Origin: an uncultured Clostridia bacterium
GTDB taxonomy: Bacteria > Bacillota > Clostridia > Saccharofermentanales > Saccharofermentanaceae
DNA: 64,000 nucleotides
Direction of reading: 5' to 3'
Assembly: GCA_946407705.1 (NCBI GenBank)
Contig: CAMJPC010000007.1
Span: 1-64,000 of the forward strand
Shown here: positions 16,659 to 26,247 of the stretch, one piece after another
How positions within the stretch are numbered: position 1 is the first letter of the stretch
Layout of the letters: every line of letters begins with the position of its first letter
Notes under the pieces: model-generated
What the model saw: the letters and a program-made list of their open reading frames with translations, nothing else
The model's database searches: none
Told to the model about the DNA's origin: nothing
Program-made: the position numbers and the translations under genes

Positions 16659-17775
16659 TGATGTACTCCATGAAATTATTCTTGTTCTCGAGCGCGGTCG
16701 TTGTCGGCCTGCCGAGGTCTTCTCTTGCTCCTACCTGACATTTGACTTCGATGAGTGAGAGCGCGCCTCTTGCCTTGGCAGCGGCGAGCTCCTTATCGAG
16801 GTCTTCCAGATTATCTACCGATGCGGTGTAAGGGTAACCGCATGCCGCTGCTACTGCGGGAATGTTGACGCACGAATCAGATGCGACGGTGGGCATTCCT
16901 CCCACGGTCTCGTGCGCACCGTTGTTTATGACGACGTGGATCATGTTTGAAGGCTTGTTGGAGCCTACGACTGCCATCGCGCCCATGTGCATCAGGGCGG
17001 CGCCGTCACCGTCGATGCACCAGATCGTAAGATCGGGCTTGTTGATCGCGATTCCCAGGGCGATCGATGAGCAGTGGCCCATTGAACCAACGGTAAGGAA
17101 ATCGTACTTGTGGCTCATGCCGTTATTTGTCCTGTACTCGAAAAGCTCTCTCGAGATCTTGCCCGTCGTGGATACGATCGGATCCTCACCTGCGGCCTTT
17201 GCGATGTGGCCTACGACTTCCTCACGGTTAAGCGTGTAGGAATTCGTGTAATCGACCTTTCCGTCGAATGAGAGCGCGCCCTTGGAGACGACGAAAGCGA
17301 CCTGCTTGCCTGCTGCAAGGATCGGAGCAAACTCAGCCATCGCTGCCTTCAGTTCATCCTCGGTCGTCTCCTTCGTGATGACGAAATTCTTTACGTCCAT
17401 GTCGTCAAGGAGCGTTCTCGTAACGATGCCCTGATAGATGTGCTGCGGCTCATCCTTCGTGCCGGGCTCTCCTCTCCATCCGACAATGAAGATCGTCGGG
17501 ATAGCGTAGACCTTGTCGTTTACGAGAGATGCGAGAGGGTTGATTATGTTGCCCTCGCCCGAGTTCTGCATGTACACGACAGGTACCTTCTCCGTCGCCA
17601 TGTGATAACCGGCGGCGAGCGCGAGGCAGTTGCCCTCGTTTGCCGCGATCATGTGGTGCTTGCTGTCTATCCCGTATTTGCTCATCAGGAAATTGCAGAG
17701 CGCCTTGAGCTGCGAATCGGGGACTCCCGTGTAGAAGTCCGCGCCTAAGATTTCGATCAGGCTTTCAACTTTCAT
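16651..17775 (-). CDS. aepY: Phosphonopyruvate decarboxylase
   Basis: 374 residues, thiamine-diphosphate dependent. The N-terminal pyrimidine-binding part has FYTGVPDSQLKALCNFL and the catalytic Glu in AANEGNCLALAAGYH. The C-terminal diphosphate part has WCIDGDGAALMHMGAM and VVINNGAHETVGGMPT. It removes CO2 from phosphonopyruvate to give phosphonoacetaldehyde, the irreversible step that pulls the PEP mutase reaction forward. It lies between the TagF-like gene and the reductase gene, and the PEP mutase is two genes upstream. Confidence 0.93.
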   Translation of the reverse strand: MKVESLIEILGADFYTGVPDSQLKALCNFLMSKYGIDSKHHMIAANEGNCLALAAGYHMATEKVPVVYMQNSGEGNIINPLASLVNDKVYAIPTIFIVGWRGEPGTKDEPQHIYQGIVTRTLLDDMDVKNFVITKETTEDELKAAMAEFAPILAAGKQVAFVVSKGALSFDGKVDYTNSYTLNREEVVGHIAKAAGEDPIVSTTGKISRELFEYRTNNGMSHKYDFLTVGSMGHCSSIALGIAINKPDLTIWCIDGDGAALMHMGAMAVVGSNKPSNMIHVVINNGAHETVGGMPTVASDSCVNIPAVAAACGYPYTASVDNLEDLDKELAAAKARGALSLIEVKCQVGAREDLGRPTTTALENKNNFMEYING

Positions 17776-17794
17776 AGTCCGTCATCCTTTGCCT

Positions 17795-18904
17795 TTATTT
17801 AAGTATTGAGCGGTAGAGTGACTCGATGCTTTCTTCGGTCAGCTTTACCGGGTTGTTCTTAAGTCTTACGGGGTTTACGGATGTCTTGAGCACACCGTAA
17901 TCCTCTTCCTTTGCCTCAGGCACTTTGAGTTCGAGTGAATCGAAAAGAGCCTGGAGCTTTTTGCATGCCTCTTCCGTTGTATCACATCCGAGCATCGAAG
18001 CGATCTCAGCGAAAACACCTCTCAGATACTCCTCACCTCTCGGATCAACGCAGTCGGAGACATGAGCAGTCATGTACGGGAAGAGCTTTGTATCAACAAG
18101 CGCAGCAGCGTGTCCGTGAGCAACGTTATACAAACTCGTAAGCTTGTAGCACATTGCGTGTCCGGCAGTCGTCTGCGTGATGTTTATCGCCTTTCCCGCG
18201 TAGTGAGCCGCGGTCATCATGCCGCGGTTTGCGTTCTTGTCGTTTGCGAGGTAAGCATCGAGATTTCCGAGGATGCCGCTGACGGCTTTCTTCGAATACT
18301 CCTTGCTCTCGTCGTTGCTGTTTACCGACCAGTAGGACTCGATAGCATGGCACAGAGCGTCAAGCATCGTAGCCTTCTTCTGATACAGGGGAAGTGTCTC
18401 CAGAGCTGATTCGTCGAACAATACGACTGAAGGGATTATCGACTGATCCGCAACACTCTGCTTCTTTCCCTCGTAGTAGATAACTGCGTATCTCGTAGCC
18501 TCCGAGCCGGTTCCCGCGGTCGTGGGGATCGCGAGGAGCGTAACGTCGTTGGGTACGATCTCCTGCTCGAGGTAATTCTTCGAAGGATCCATGTTGCTGT
18601 AGAGCTTGATGCACTTTGCAACGTCCATTGCAGAACCGCCGCCGCATGCGACGATGATCTTTGCGCCGGATTCCTTGAAAAGCCTTACACCCTCAACGAC
18701 TGATTCATAGAGCGGGTTCGGCTGGAAATCAGAGAACTTCGTGATCTCGATCCCGAGAGACTCGAGCTCATCGAAATAATCCTTGATCTTAAGGAAGCCG
18801 TAAGCGCTGTCGCAGACCAGGAATATGTTGCAGATGTTGTTATCCGCAAGATATCCGTTGAGCTCGGCGTAATTATTCTCGCTGCTTAATACTGTCTGTT
18901 CCAT
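17795..18904 (-). CDS. Iron-dependent alcohol dehydrogenase, probable phosphonoacetaldehyde reductase
   Basis: 369 residues of the iron-containing alcohol dehydrogenase family: ACGGGSAMDVAKCIKLY binds NAD(P), AIPTTAGTGSEATRYAVI is the second signature, and metal-ligand histidines lie in DALCHAIES, AGHAMCYKL and VAHGHAAAL. Relatives in phosphonate clusters (PhpC type) reduce phosphonoacetaldehyde to 2-hydroxyethylphosphonate. The position directly between the PEP mutase fusion and aepY supports that substrate. GAGGA precedes the ATG. Its presence together with a transaminase suggests that both hydroxyethyl- and aminoethylphosphonate can be made. Confidence 0.87.
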   Translation of the reverse strand: MEQTVLSSENNYAELNGYLADNNICNIFLVCDSAYGFLKIKDYFDELESLGIEITKFSDFQPNPLYESVVEGVRLFKESGAKIIVACGGGSAMDVAKCIKLYSNMDPSKNYLEQEIVPNDVTLLAIPTTAGTGSEATRYAVIYYEGKKQSVADQSIIPSVVLFDESALETLPLYQKKATMLDALCHAIESYWSVNSNDESKEYSKKAVSGILGNLDAYLANDKNANRGMMTAAHYAGKAINITQTTAGHAMCYKLTSLYNVAHGHAAALVDTKLFPYMTAHVSDCVDPRGEEYLRGVFAEIASMLGCDTTEEACKKLQALFDSLELKVPEAKEEDYGVLKTSVNPVRLKNNPVKLTEESIESLYRSILK

Positions 18905-18911
18905 AGATTCC

Positions 18912-20924
18912 TCAAATCTGGTCAGGAATGAGTCTGATGATCTGCTTGAAGCCCATCAGGTGTTCGTCTGCTTCCTGTGCTCTGTGGTTGATCAGGATCT
19001 CCTCGGCTGTCTGCTGCATCGCGGGAACCTCTGCTCTCATGAGCTGGTTAGCGTAGATGACAACGTTGACGCCGATCTTCTTCCATTCCTCTTCCTTGAC
19101 GGAGTGGAATGACGTGGGAACGATGACGATCGGAGTAATCTTATCCTGTTCCCTGAACTTGTTGATGAATTCGATGATCTCATCGGGTTCTGCGCGGCGT
19201 GAATGGATCATGATGCCGTCAGCGCCTGCCTTTACGAAAGCGAATGCTCTGGTGAGGGCGTCTTCCATTCCCTGCTCGAGGATGAGGGATTCGATACGTG
19301 CAATGATCATGAAGTCAGCTGACTTCTGGGCTCTCTTGCCTGCAGCGATCTTCTCGCTCATCTCCTCGATGGTAGCCTGTGTCTGCTTAACCTCGGTTCC
19401 GAACAGAGAGTTCTTCTTGAGACCCTTCTTGTCCTCGATGATGACTGCGGAAACGCCGAGCTTCTCGAGTGAACGTACGGTGTAAACGAAGTGCTCGGTA
19501 AGTCCGCCCGTGTCGCCGTCGAAAATGATAGGCTTCGTTGTGACTTCGGTGATGTCATCGATCGTTCTGAATCTTGATGTCATGTCAACAAGCTCGATGT
19601 CAGGCTTACCCTTTGCGGTAGAGTCGCAGAGTGAAGATACCCACATTCCGTCGAACTGGTATGAAGCACCTGTCTCATCGTGAACTACGGTGTTCTCTAC
19701 GATCAGGCCGGAGATGCCGTCGTGAGCTTCCATCATGGTTACGAGGCCCTTCATAGCGATGAGCTTTCTTAATCTTCCTCTTCTGTTGTCAGGCAGAGAC
19801 AACTCAAGTCTGCTCCTCTGGTCAACTTCCTTGTACTTGGGATCGGACGAATAAGGGAACTCAACAAGCTTTCCTCCGTATGCGGAAAGGAGCTCAACTA
19901 CCTCGTCCCTGATCGGCTTCTGGAAGCCTTCCTGCCAGTTGTCGCCGTGAACGATGTAGTCCGGATGATACTTCTCGATGATGTCCTTGTAGCTCAGAGT
20001 TGCCTGCTCAACGACCTGCCATACGCCCTTGATGGACTTGAACATGGCCTTTCTCTCCTCACAGGGAACGAGCGGGAATCTCTTGTAGGAAGCGACTGCC
20101 TCGTCCGTCATGACGCCTACGATGAGGTGGCCGAGTCTTGCAGCCTTGTTAAGGATCGCGAGATGGCCGCTGTGAAGGATGTCCGTTGAGAAGCAGAGGT
20201 ATACCTTCTTCGCCTTTACCTCTTCGAGCCTCTTGCTCATGACCTCGAGGTCCTCGGGGTTATCTACTTCGCCGCAGAGGCTGTCCTTTACGTCGAAAGG
20301 AATGATGTGCGTCTTGTCGGTTACAACGTTGAGAGCGTTCTCGGCATAGCAGCCCGTGGTGCCCTCTTCGCAGAACTTGCAGATGGAATCGAGCCAGATC
20401 TCCCAGTCTTCCTTCGTGAATCTGTAGAGAGGCTGTGCCGCCATTGCGTCATCGAAAAACTCGATTCCGACCTTCTTGATCTCGCCGTCAGCGATGACTG
20501 CCTTGAAGTCCTTCTCAGGAAGGGCAACGGTTGAAGAGACCGTCATTGCAGACTGCTGTGCGAGGATGCCGTCCAATACGGAATTCTCGAAAACAAGATC
20601 GCCGTGCATCATGATGAGGTCATCACCCTTGAGCAGCTCTCTTGCCATGTAGATCGAATAGATGTAATTCGTCTGATCGTAGATCGGGTTGTTTACGAAC
20701 TTGATGTCGATGTCGAGACCGAGTGACTTGATGTAACCCTCAAGGATGTCCACGAAGGGTCCCGTGGTCATTACGATGTCAGTGATGCCGACCTCTGCAA
20801 GCTGCTTTAACTGGCGGCTTACGATCGTCTCTCCGACGGAGAGCTCAGTCATGCACTTGGGGTGTTCGCTCGTGAGCGTTCCCATTCTCTTGCCGAGACC
20901 TGAATTGAGTATTAATGCTTTCAT
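18912..20924 (-). CDS. Tri-domain nucleotidyltransferase / cytidylyltransferase / PEP mutase
   Basis: 670 residues from the ATG at 20924, which has GGGAGG 6 bases upstream; the ATG at 20948 is inside the previous gene. Residues 1-235 are a sugar-nucleotidyltransferase fold (ALILNSGLGKRMGTLTSEHP). Residues about 238-365 are an HxGH cytidylyltransferase fold (HSGH at 251-254). Residues about 385-670 are PEP mutase, with FDGDTGG near 470 and the diagnostic EDKKGLKKNS at 497-506. The protein should make phosphonopyruvate from PEP and carry two potential activating domains, giving a CMP-linked phosphonate. Fusion of two nucleotidyltransferase types to one mutase is unusual. Its start overlaps the stop of the upstream gene. 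Confidence 0.92.
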   Translation of the reverse strand: MKALILNSGLGKRMGTLTSEHPKCMTELSVGETIVSRQLKQLAEVGITDIVMTTGPFVDILEGYIKSLGLDIDIKFVNNPIYDQTNYIYSIYMARELLKGDDLIMMHGDLVFENSVLDGILAQQSAMTVSSTVALPEKDFKAVIADGEIKKVGIEFFDDAMAAQPLYRFTKEDWEIWLDSICKFCEEGTTGCYAENALNVVTDKTHIIPFDVKDSLCGEVDNPEDLEVMSKRLEEVKAKKVYLCFSTDILHSGHLAILNKAARLGHLIVGVMTDEAVASYKRFPLVPCEERKAMFKSIKGVWQVVEQATLSYKDIIEKYHPDYIVHGDNWQEGFQKPIRDEVVELLSAYGGKLVEFPYSSDPKYKEVDQRSRLELSLPDNRRGRLRKLIAMKGLVTMMEAHDGISGLIVENTVVHDETGASYQFDGMWVSSLCDSTAKGKPDIELVDMTSRFRTIDDITEVTTKPIIFDGDTGGLTEHFVYTVRSLEKLGVSAVIIEDKKGLKKNSLFGTEVKQTQATIEEMSEKIAAGKRAQKSADFMIIARIESLILEQGMEDALTRAFAFVKAGADGIMIHSRRAEPDEIIEFINKFREQDKITPIVIVPTSFHSVKEEEWKKIGVNVVIYANQLMRAEVPAMQQTAEEILINHRAQEADEHLMGFKQIIRLIPDQI

Positions 20925-20926
20925 CA

Positions 20927-23515
20927 TCAACCTCCCATGTATTTCCAATTTTCTTTTTTCCAGATGTTGTCCTTAACGGTATACCACTGACCGGGTTTGA
21001 AGGTATTGCCGTTATTCTTGTCTACGCTCCAGTCACCCGAATAGAAGATCTTCTGCTCGCCGTTCTTGGCATCAGTGGAGAGTGCCTTTCCGGTGAAAGG
21101 ATTCGTAGGATTATCGATAACGCCCTTGGTTGCAAGGTACGCGGTATCTGCATTTGTCATGAACTCCTCGGATGTCTTGAGTTCTCCGCGGCTTCCGAAA
21201 TCCTTTACCATGAGAAGCGGAGTAAACCACTCGCCGTCAACGGGTGAAGGGGTTCCCACCGACATGATGTCAGGGAAGTTAGCAAGACCGAAGCCGTGGT
21301 CAGACACGATTATTATCCTCGTGTTGTCGTAGCAGTCATTTGCCTTTAAGTAATCGATCCACTTTGCGACTGCCATGAGGCCTGCCATGTTGATCTGGTA
21401 GTGACAGTAATCGAGGCTGTCGATCATCAGCATCATCTTGCCGTTTACGATGAACCTCTTCTGGTTCGCCCTGTCGTAATTAGTGTTGTCGACGTAGTCG
21501 GCAGGTACGTACTCAGGCTCCTTGAGGAACGAATCCTCGTGCGCGATCCTTGAGTTGAAGAACAGGTAATTGTTGCTTTCCCCGGCATCGATCTTCGTCA
21601 TCTTGTCGAGCGAATTGACTGCCCAATACTCTGCCTCGAACTCCTTGTTGTGACCGTAGGATACGGACATGCCGCTTCTTACCTGCGGAGCCGTTGACCA
21701 GTCGGGGATCTCCGTATCGTTGTAGCTGCCGTTGTCGTAGAGGAACTTCTGAAGGAAGACCGGAGCCGCCTTGTAGATCGAATAGCAGAACAGATTGCGG
21801 TTGATCGTCTTCATGTAAGCTTCGCCGTAATCAACGGGTACATAACGGAAGAGCGTGTTATAAGCGCTTACGTTCTCCATGCCGTCGAAAACTGTAAGGT
21901 CCGAATTCCACTTGTATCCCGCATATGAAGGGTTGACGATGGTGGAGTTATATCCCGCCTTGCCGAAGATCGCAGGCATGACCTTGAGCGCTTCGTTCTG
22001 CTTGTCCTCAAGCTTCTCTGAAGAACGCTCGTTGATCTTCTCGGGCGTGTACTCGTATCCGCCGTAGAGAGCGGGTGTGGCGAAGTTCGTGTAAGGACCG
22101 TAGGATACCGTGTTGTGGTAGTAGGTAAAGCCGTCGAATGACTTTCCGAGATCCTTGTTGTCGTTGAAAAGGTAAGGGATCATGGGGCCGAGCGCACGGT
22201 CGAGCATCAGGACTACGACGTTCTTTCCGTTCTTGGAGAGCGTGAACTCGGGATCCTTATCAGTGCACGCCTTCTTTGCGTCGGCAAATCCCCGGCTGAT
22301 GACTCCGGTTTTCGAGATGCCGAGTCCTGCAAATACCAGTGCGGCAGACAAAGAGATGACGGTTGCGGCGTTCTTTCCGAATTTAGCAACAAGAACTGCA
22401 ACAACGACGGCAGCGGCCGTTACGCCGAGACTGATGAAGCCGTTTTTCATCGTGAACGTGGGAGCGACGTCATAAACGAGAACATTGGACATCGTTCCGA
22501 ATCCGTTGCTGAAGAGGAACGAGTTGGCCACGATGCTGAGTGACAGAGAGAACATGACGTAAGCGATGATCTTCTTGCCCTTTGCCGAAGCCATTGCGTA
22601 GAACACTGAAGGCCAGAGCACGAAAAGCCCAACGCCCTTCACTGCCGTGTCGATGACATAGAGCATCGGGTTGGTAAGGCTCTGCATGTCTACGAACTCC
22701 TCAGGTGCAGCTGCAAGGACCGACATGGGAAGGTAGATCCCCATGAAGACCGCGCAGGAGATTGCGGAGAATGCGAACAGACCCTTATAGCTGACCTTTG
22801 CCTTCTTGTCAGCGGCAGCCTTGGAAGCCTTCTTCTTTCCGGAAGCGATCTTCATGACGATGTTCTTGATGAGCGAGAACAGGTTGTTGCATGTCCAGTA
22901 GAGGACCATTCCCGAAGGGGAATTATAGAGAAGCACCAGGAAGAGAGCCGCCATTATGAGCAGCTGGATCTTGGACTTCGCGGGCATCTTGTTTGCATAT
23001 ACCGCAGCGGAGATGAGGTTGATCGCCGTCATTACGAAAGGCAGAACGTTGATAGTGACGGAACCGATCGCGAGCATGGCATCCGGAGAGCCGAGATCCT
23101 TGATGGGTCCGAAAGAACGTCCTGCGAGGTAGATGTTGTTTGAGAGCATCCTGTATGCAGCGAGGAAGAACGGGATCTGGAGCATCAGCGATACAGAACT
23201 CTTGAGTACGGACAGAGGGCTGTAGTCGTTCTGTCTGTAGTATGTCTGAAGGATCATGAAGCGCTCGTCGCCCTTGAAGTACTGCTTGATGTGCTTGATG
23301 ACGGGGCCGAGGCGCTCTTCCGCGTCCCTTGCTTCTTCCTGGATTTTGTCCGCGCGCATATATAAAGGGAGCACTATGAGGCTGAAGACCAGGCTCAAAA
23401 GCATGATATTCAGGCCGGAAACGGGTATGTGCTTATTAAGCACCGAGAAAATGATCTCGAATACCAGTTCGATCGGTCCGAATATTAATGCGTAAAGCTC
23501 CGATAAGAAATGCAT
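20927..23515 (-). CDS. YidC/Oxa1 insertase domain fused to sulfatase-fold transferase, paralogue 1
   Basis: 862 residues. Residues 1-225 are a YidC/Oxa1 domain: the groove Arg is R54 (LPLYMRADK), NDYSPLSVLKSSVSLMLQIP and NSPSGMVLYWTCNNLFSLIKN are family motifs. A Lys-rich linker and about five more helices (245-405) follow. From about 430 comes an alkaline-phosphatase/sulfatase-fold domain, probably extracellular: metal Asp D439 (MLDR), candidate nucleophile T476 (YTNFATPAL), H659 and D739-H740 (SDHG). LtaS, MdoB and EptA use this fold to move phospho-groups to envelope polymers. Here a phosphonate or phosphoglycerol group is the likely cargo. The role of the insertase part is unknown. Confidence 0.85.
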   Translation of the reverse strand: MHFLSELYALIFGPIELVFEIIFSVLNKHIPVSGLNIMLLSLVFSLIVLPLYMRADKIQEEARDAEERLGPVIKHIKQYFKGDERFMILQTYYRQNDYSPLSVLKSSVSLMLQIPFFLAAYRMLSNNIYLAGRSFGPIKDLGSPDAMLAIGSVTINVLPFVMTAINLISAAVYANKMPAKSKIQLLIMAALFLVLLYNSPSGMVLYWTCNNLFSLIKNIVMKIASGKKKASKAAADKKAKVSYKGLFAFSAISCAVFMGIYLPMSVLAAAPEEFVDMQSLTNPMLYVIDTAVKGVGLFVLWPSVFYAMASAKGKKIIAYVMFSLSLSIVANSFLFSNGFGTMSNVLVYDVAPTFTMKNGFISLGVTAAAVVVAVLVAKFGKNAATVISLSAALVFAGLGISKTGVISRGFADAKKACTDKDPEFTLSKNGKNVVVLMLDRALGPMIPYLFNDNKDLGKSFDGFTYYHNTVSYGPYTNFATPALYGGYEYTPEKINERSSEKLEDKQNEALKVMPAIFGKAGYNSTIVNPSYAGYKWNSDLTVFDGMENVSAYNTLFRYVPVDYGEAYMKTINRNLFCYSIYKAAPVFLQKFLYDNGSYNDTEIPDWSTAPQVRSGMSVSYGHNKEFEAEYWAVNSLDKMTKIDAGESNNYLFFNSRIAHEDSFLKEPEYVPADYVDNTNYDRANQKRFIVNGKMMLMIDSLDYCHYQINMAGLMAVAKWIDYLKANDCYDNTRIIIVSDHGFGLANFPDIMSVGTPSPVDGEWFTPLLMVKDFGSRGELKTSEEFMTNADTAYLATKGVIDNPTNPFTGKALSTDAKNGEQKIFYSGDWSVDKNNGNTFKPGQWYTVKDNIWKKENWKYMGG

Positions 23516-23533
23516 GCCGGCTTTAATGTCTCC

Positions 23534-26164
23534 TTAGTGGGTTCCCAGATACTTCCAGTTTTCTTTCTTCCAGATGCTGTCCTTGAGGGAATACCAGTCA
23601 CCGGGCATGTATACAGTGCCGTTGTTGATGTGTACCTTCCAATGGTCGGAGTTGAATACCGTGATGGATCCGCCCTTCTTGCCCTCATCGGAAATTGCCT
23701 TGCCGGTGAACGGGTTTGTGGGGTTCTTGACGAGCTCCTTGGTTGCGATGTAAGGCATGTCGGCCGTCGTCATGAACTCCTCGGACTGCTTGAGCTCTCC
23801 GTGAGCATTGAAATCCTTGACCAGGAGGAGCGGAGCGAAAGCCTCGCCGTCGAGCTGCGCGCCGATGTCATACTGGATGAGGTTCGGGAAGTTCTCGATG
23901 TAGTAACCGTGGTCGGAAAGGATGATGATCCTCGTGTTGTCGTAAACGCCCTGCTCCTTGAGGTAGTTGAGCCACTTTCCGAGCTCGACAAGTGTAAGGA
24001 GGTTGCACTGGTAATGTCTGAAGTCCTTGGCGTCACGGACCCACATCATCTCTCCCTTGAGGAAGAATCTCGTCTGTCCTTGAGGTGACTTGTCGAACTT
24101 GGTGTTATCGACTTTATCCTGAGGCTGATACTGGGGCTCCTGGAGGAACTCAGTATCGTGCGTAAGGTCTGTTCCGAAGTAAACGTAGTGGTTGCCCTCA
24201 CCGTCCTGGATCTTGGTCATCTTGTTCATGTTCTGCATCGTGTAGTATTCCCACATGAAGCCCTGTTCGTGACCTTCGGACTTGGAGTTGCCCGTACGCT
24301 TCTGGTCTAAGAGCTTTGAAGGCTCGACCTTTCTCGTATCGTTGTAGTTGCCGCCATCATAGAGGTATTCCTGGATGATGACCGGAGCTGCCCTGAAGAT
24401 GGAGTAGCAGAAGAGGTTATGTCTGAATACCTGGTCGCGCTCTTCCCTGTATCCGGCCTTGATGTCGTCGGGCAGATAAGCGTGCTTTGTGCTGTATGCC
24501 TTTGTGTTGGGGATCGAATTAAAGACGGATACGTTCGGATACCACTGATATCCTGCGTACTTGGGGTTGATGATGGTAGCGTCGAAGCCGTTGCTCGTGA
24601 AGATCGTGGGTACGACCTTGATTGCCTCGTCGTGCTTGTCCGCAAGGAGCGTGTCGGAACGCTTGTTCATCTCTTCAGGGGTATATTCATATCCGCCGTA
24701 GAGTGAAGGGATCGCCATGTTGGTGTGCGTGCCGAAGGAAGCCGTGTTGTGATAGTAAGTGAATCCGTCGTAAGTATTCTTCAGATCCTTCTTCTCGTTG
24801 AAGATGTAGGGGAGCATCGGGCCGATAGCTCTGTCGCACATGATGACCACGACGTTCTTTCCCGTCTTGGAGAGCGTGAATTCAGCCTCGGATGTCTTGG
24901 ATCTTGCGACTTCATCGTAGCCTGCCTGGATCTTGCCGAAGCTCGTGAATCCGAGGACCACGAAAACTATTGCCGCAGAGAAAGCGATGACCGGAGTGAT
25001 GTTCTTGCCGAAACGTACAACGAGGATGCCGAGAGCGACCGCGCCGAGCGTTACCGCAAGGCTCAGGAGCTTTTCCTTCAGAAGGAACTCGGGAGCGTCA
25101 TCGTAAGTAAGGATCGTTGACATGTCACCGAACTTCGTGCTGAAGAGCTTGGAGTTAAGGATCGAGGAGACCGCTAATACGAACATCGTGTAAGAGATGA
25201 CCTTCTTGCCCTTGACCGAAGCCATTGCGTAGAAGATCGCAGGCCAGAGAAGGAACAGGCCCATGCCTCTGCAGACGGAATCGAGGATGTCCATCATGGG
25301 GTGAGCCATCGTGTAGAGGTTGATGAGTTCCTCAGGTGCGGATGAGATCGTCAGCATGGGGATGTAGAATCCGACATAGACTGCGCAAGTGAGAGCCGAG
25401 AAGAAGAAAACGCCCTTGAACTTGGGATCGATCTTCTTGAGCTCAGGCTTGACCGCCTTCTCTTCCTTCGCAGAAGCCTTCTTCTTTGAGGAGATGATCC
25501 TGTTGATGATGTTCTTAACGAGTGAGTAGATATTGTTGCATGTCCAGTAGATGACCATTCCGGAAGGTGACCTGTAAAGGAGCACGAGGAAGAGGGCAGC
25601 CATGACCCAGAGCTGGATCTTGGCCTTAGTGGGCATCTTGTTTGCATAGACCGCGGCGGAGATGAGGTTGATCGCCGTCATTACGAAAGGCAGAACGTTG
25701 ATCGCAATGCCGCCTACCGTGAGAAGTGCATCGGGGGAACCCAGGTCCTTGATGGGGCCGAAGCTCTTTCCGAGGAGATACATGTTTCCGTGGAGCATTC
25801 TGTATGCAGCGAGGAAGAACGGTACCTGAAGGAGAAGCGATACAGAGCTTCTGAGGACGCCCAGAGGGCTGTAGTTGTTCTGACGGTAGAACGTCTGGAG
25901 GATCATGAAGCGCTCATCGCCCTTGAAATACTTCTTGATGTGCTTGATCGTGGGACCGAGACGCTCCTCGTCTTCCTTCGCCTCTTCCTGGATCTTGTCC
26001 GCACGCATGTAAAGCGGCAGCACGATGGTGCTGAAGACAACGCTCAAAAGAAGGATGTTGACTCCCGTAACGGGAATGTACTTATTGAGGATCGAAAAGA
26101 TTATCTTGAAGACCAGTTCGATAGGTCCGATTACCAAAGCGTATAAATATTGAAAAAATCCCAT
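23534..26164 (-). CDS. YidC/Oxa1-sulfatase fusion, paralogue 2
   Basis: 876 residues with the same plan as the neighbour downstream. The YidC domain is at 1-225 (R54 in LYMRADK, RSPSGMVIYWTCNNIYSLVKN), extra helices at about 250-410, and a sulfatase-fold domain from about 435. Key residues are D444 (IMCDR), T481 in GTHTNMAIPSLYGGYE, the His in LTHDTEF and the DHG of IIILSDHGYYI. Paralogues 2 and 3 are closer to each other in the catalytic part (both have KVEPS/IIEPS, LMDQKR/LLDQKR and THDTEFLQEP) than to paralogue 1. It has its own candidate promoter in the 83-base gap upstream. Confidence 0.85.
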   Translation of the reverse strand: MGFFQYLYALVIGPIELVFKIIFSILNKYIPVTGVNILLLSVVFSTIVLPLYMRADKIQEEAKEDEERLGPTIKHIKKYFKGDERFMILQTFYRQNNYSPLGVLRSSVSLLLQVPFFLAAYRMLHGNMYLLGKSFGPIKDLGSPDALLTVGGIAINVLPFVMTAINLISAAVYANKMPTKAKIQLWVMAALFLVLLYRSPSGMVIYWTCNNIYSLVKNIINRIISSKKKASAKEEKAVKPELKKIDPKFKGVFFFSALTCAVYVGFYIPMLTISSAPEELINLYTMAHPMMDILDSVCRGMGLFLLWPAIFYAMASVKGKKVISYTMFVLAVSSILNSKLFSTKFGDMSTILTYDDAPEFLLKEKLLSLAVTLGAVALGILVVRFGKNITPVIAFSAAIVFVVLGFTSFGKIQAGYDEVARSKTSEAEFTLSKTGKNVVVIMCDRAIGPMLPYIFNEKKDLKNTYDGFTYYHNTASFGTHTNMAIPSLYGGYEYTPEEMNKRSDTLLADKHDEAIKVVPTIFTSNGFDATIINPKYAGYQWYPNVSVFNSIPNTKAYSTKHAYLPDDIKAGYREERDQVFRHNLFCYSIFRAAPVIIQEYLYDGGNYNDTRKVEPSKLLDQKRTGNSKSEGHEQGFMWEYYTMQNMNKMTKIQDGEGNHYVYFGTDLTHDTEFLQEPQYQPQDKVDNTKFDKSPQGQTRFFLKGEMMWVRDAKDFRHYQCNLLTLVELGKWLNYLKEQGVYDNTRIIILSDHGYYIENFPNLIQYDIGAQLDGEAFAPLLLVKDFNAHGELKQSEEFMTTADMPYIATKELVKNPTNPFTGKAISDEGKKGGSITVFNSDHWKVHINNGTVYMPGDWYSLKDSIWKKENWKYLGTH

Positions 26165-26197
26165 ACCTAATGCTTCTCCTGATGAATTAACCGTTTA

Positions 26198-26226
26198 ATT
26201 CTATAATTCTTTGCAGGATAAAGCAA
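26198..26226 (-). promoter_or_regulatory. Candidate internal promoter of the phosphonate block
   Basis: Minus strand TTGCTT (26226-26221), 17 bases, TAGAAT (26203-26198). The 83-base AT-rich gap is the longest inside the block, and the -10 is identical to that of the main promoter at 32056. Confidence 0.45.
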
Positions 26227-26247
26227 ATAATAATATTAATAAAAAGA

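Noticed and set aside
16651..17775. Acetolactate synthase or sulfopyruvate decarboxylase instead of AepY
   Set aside because: The length of about 374 residues and the neighbouring PEP mutase and reductase favour phosphonopyruvate decarboxylase; a sulfopyruvate enzyme would not fit the EDK-type PEP mutase in the same operon.
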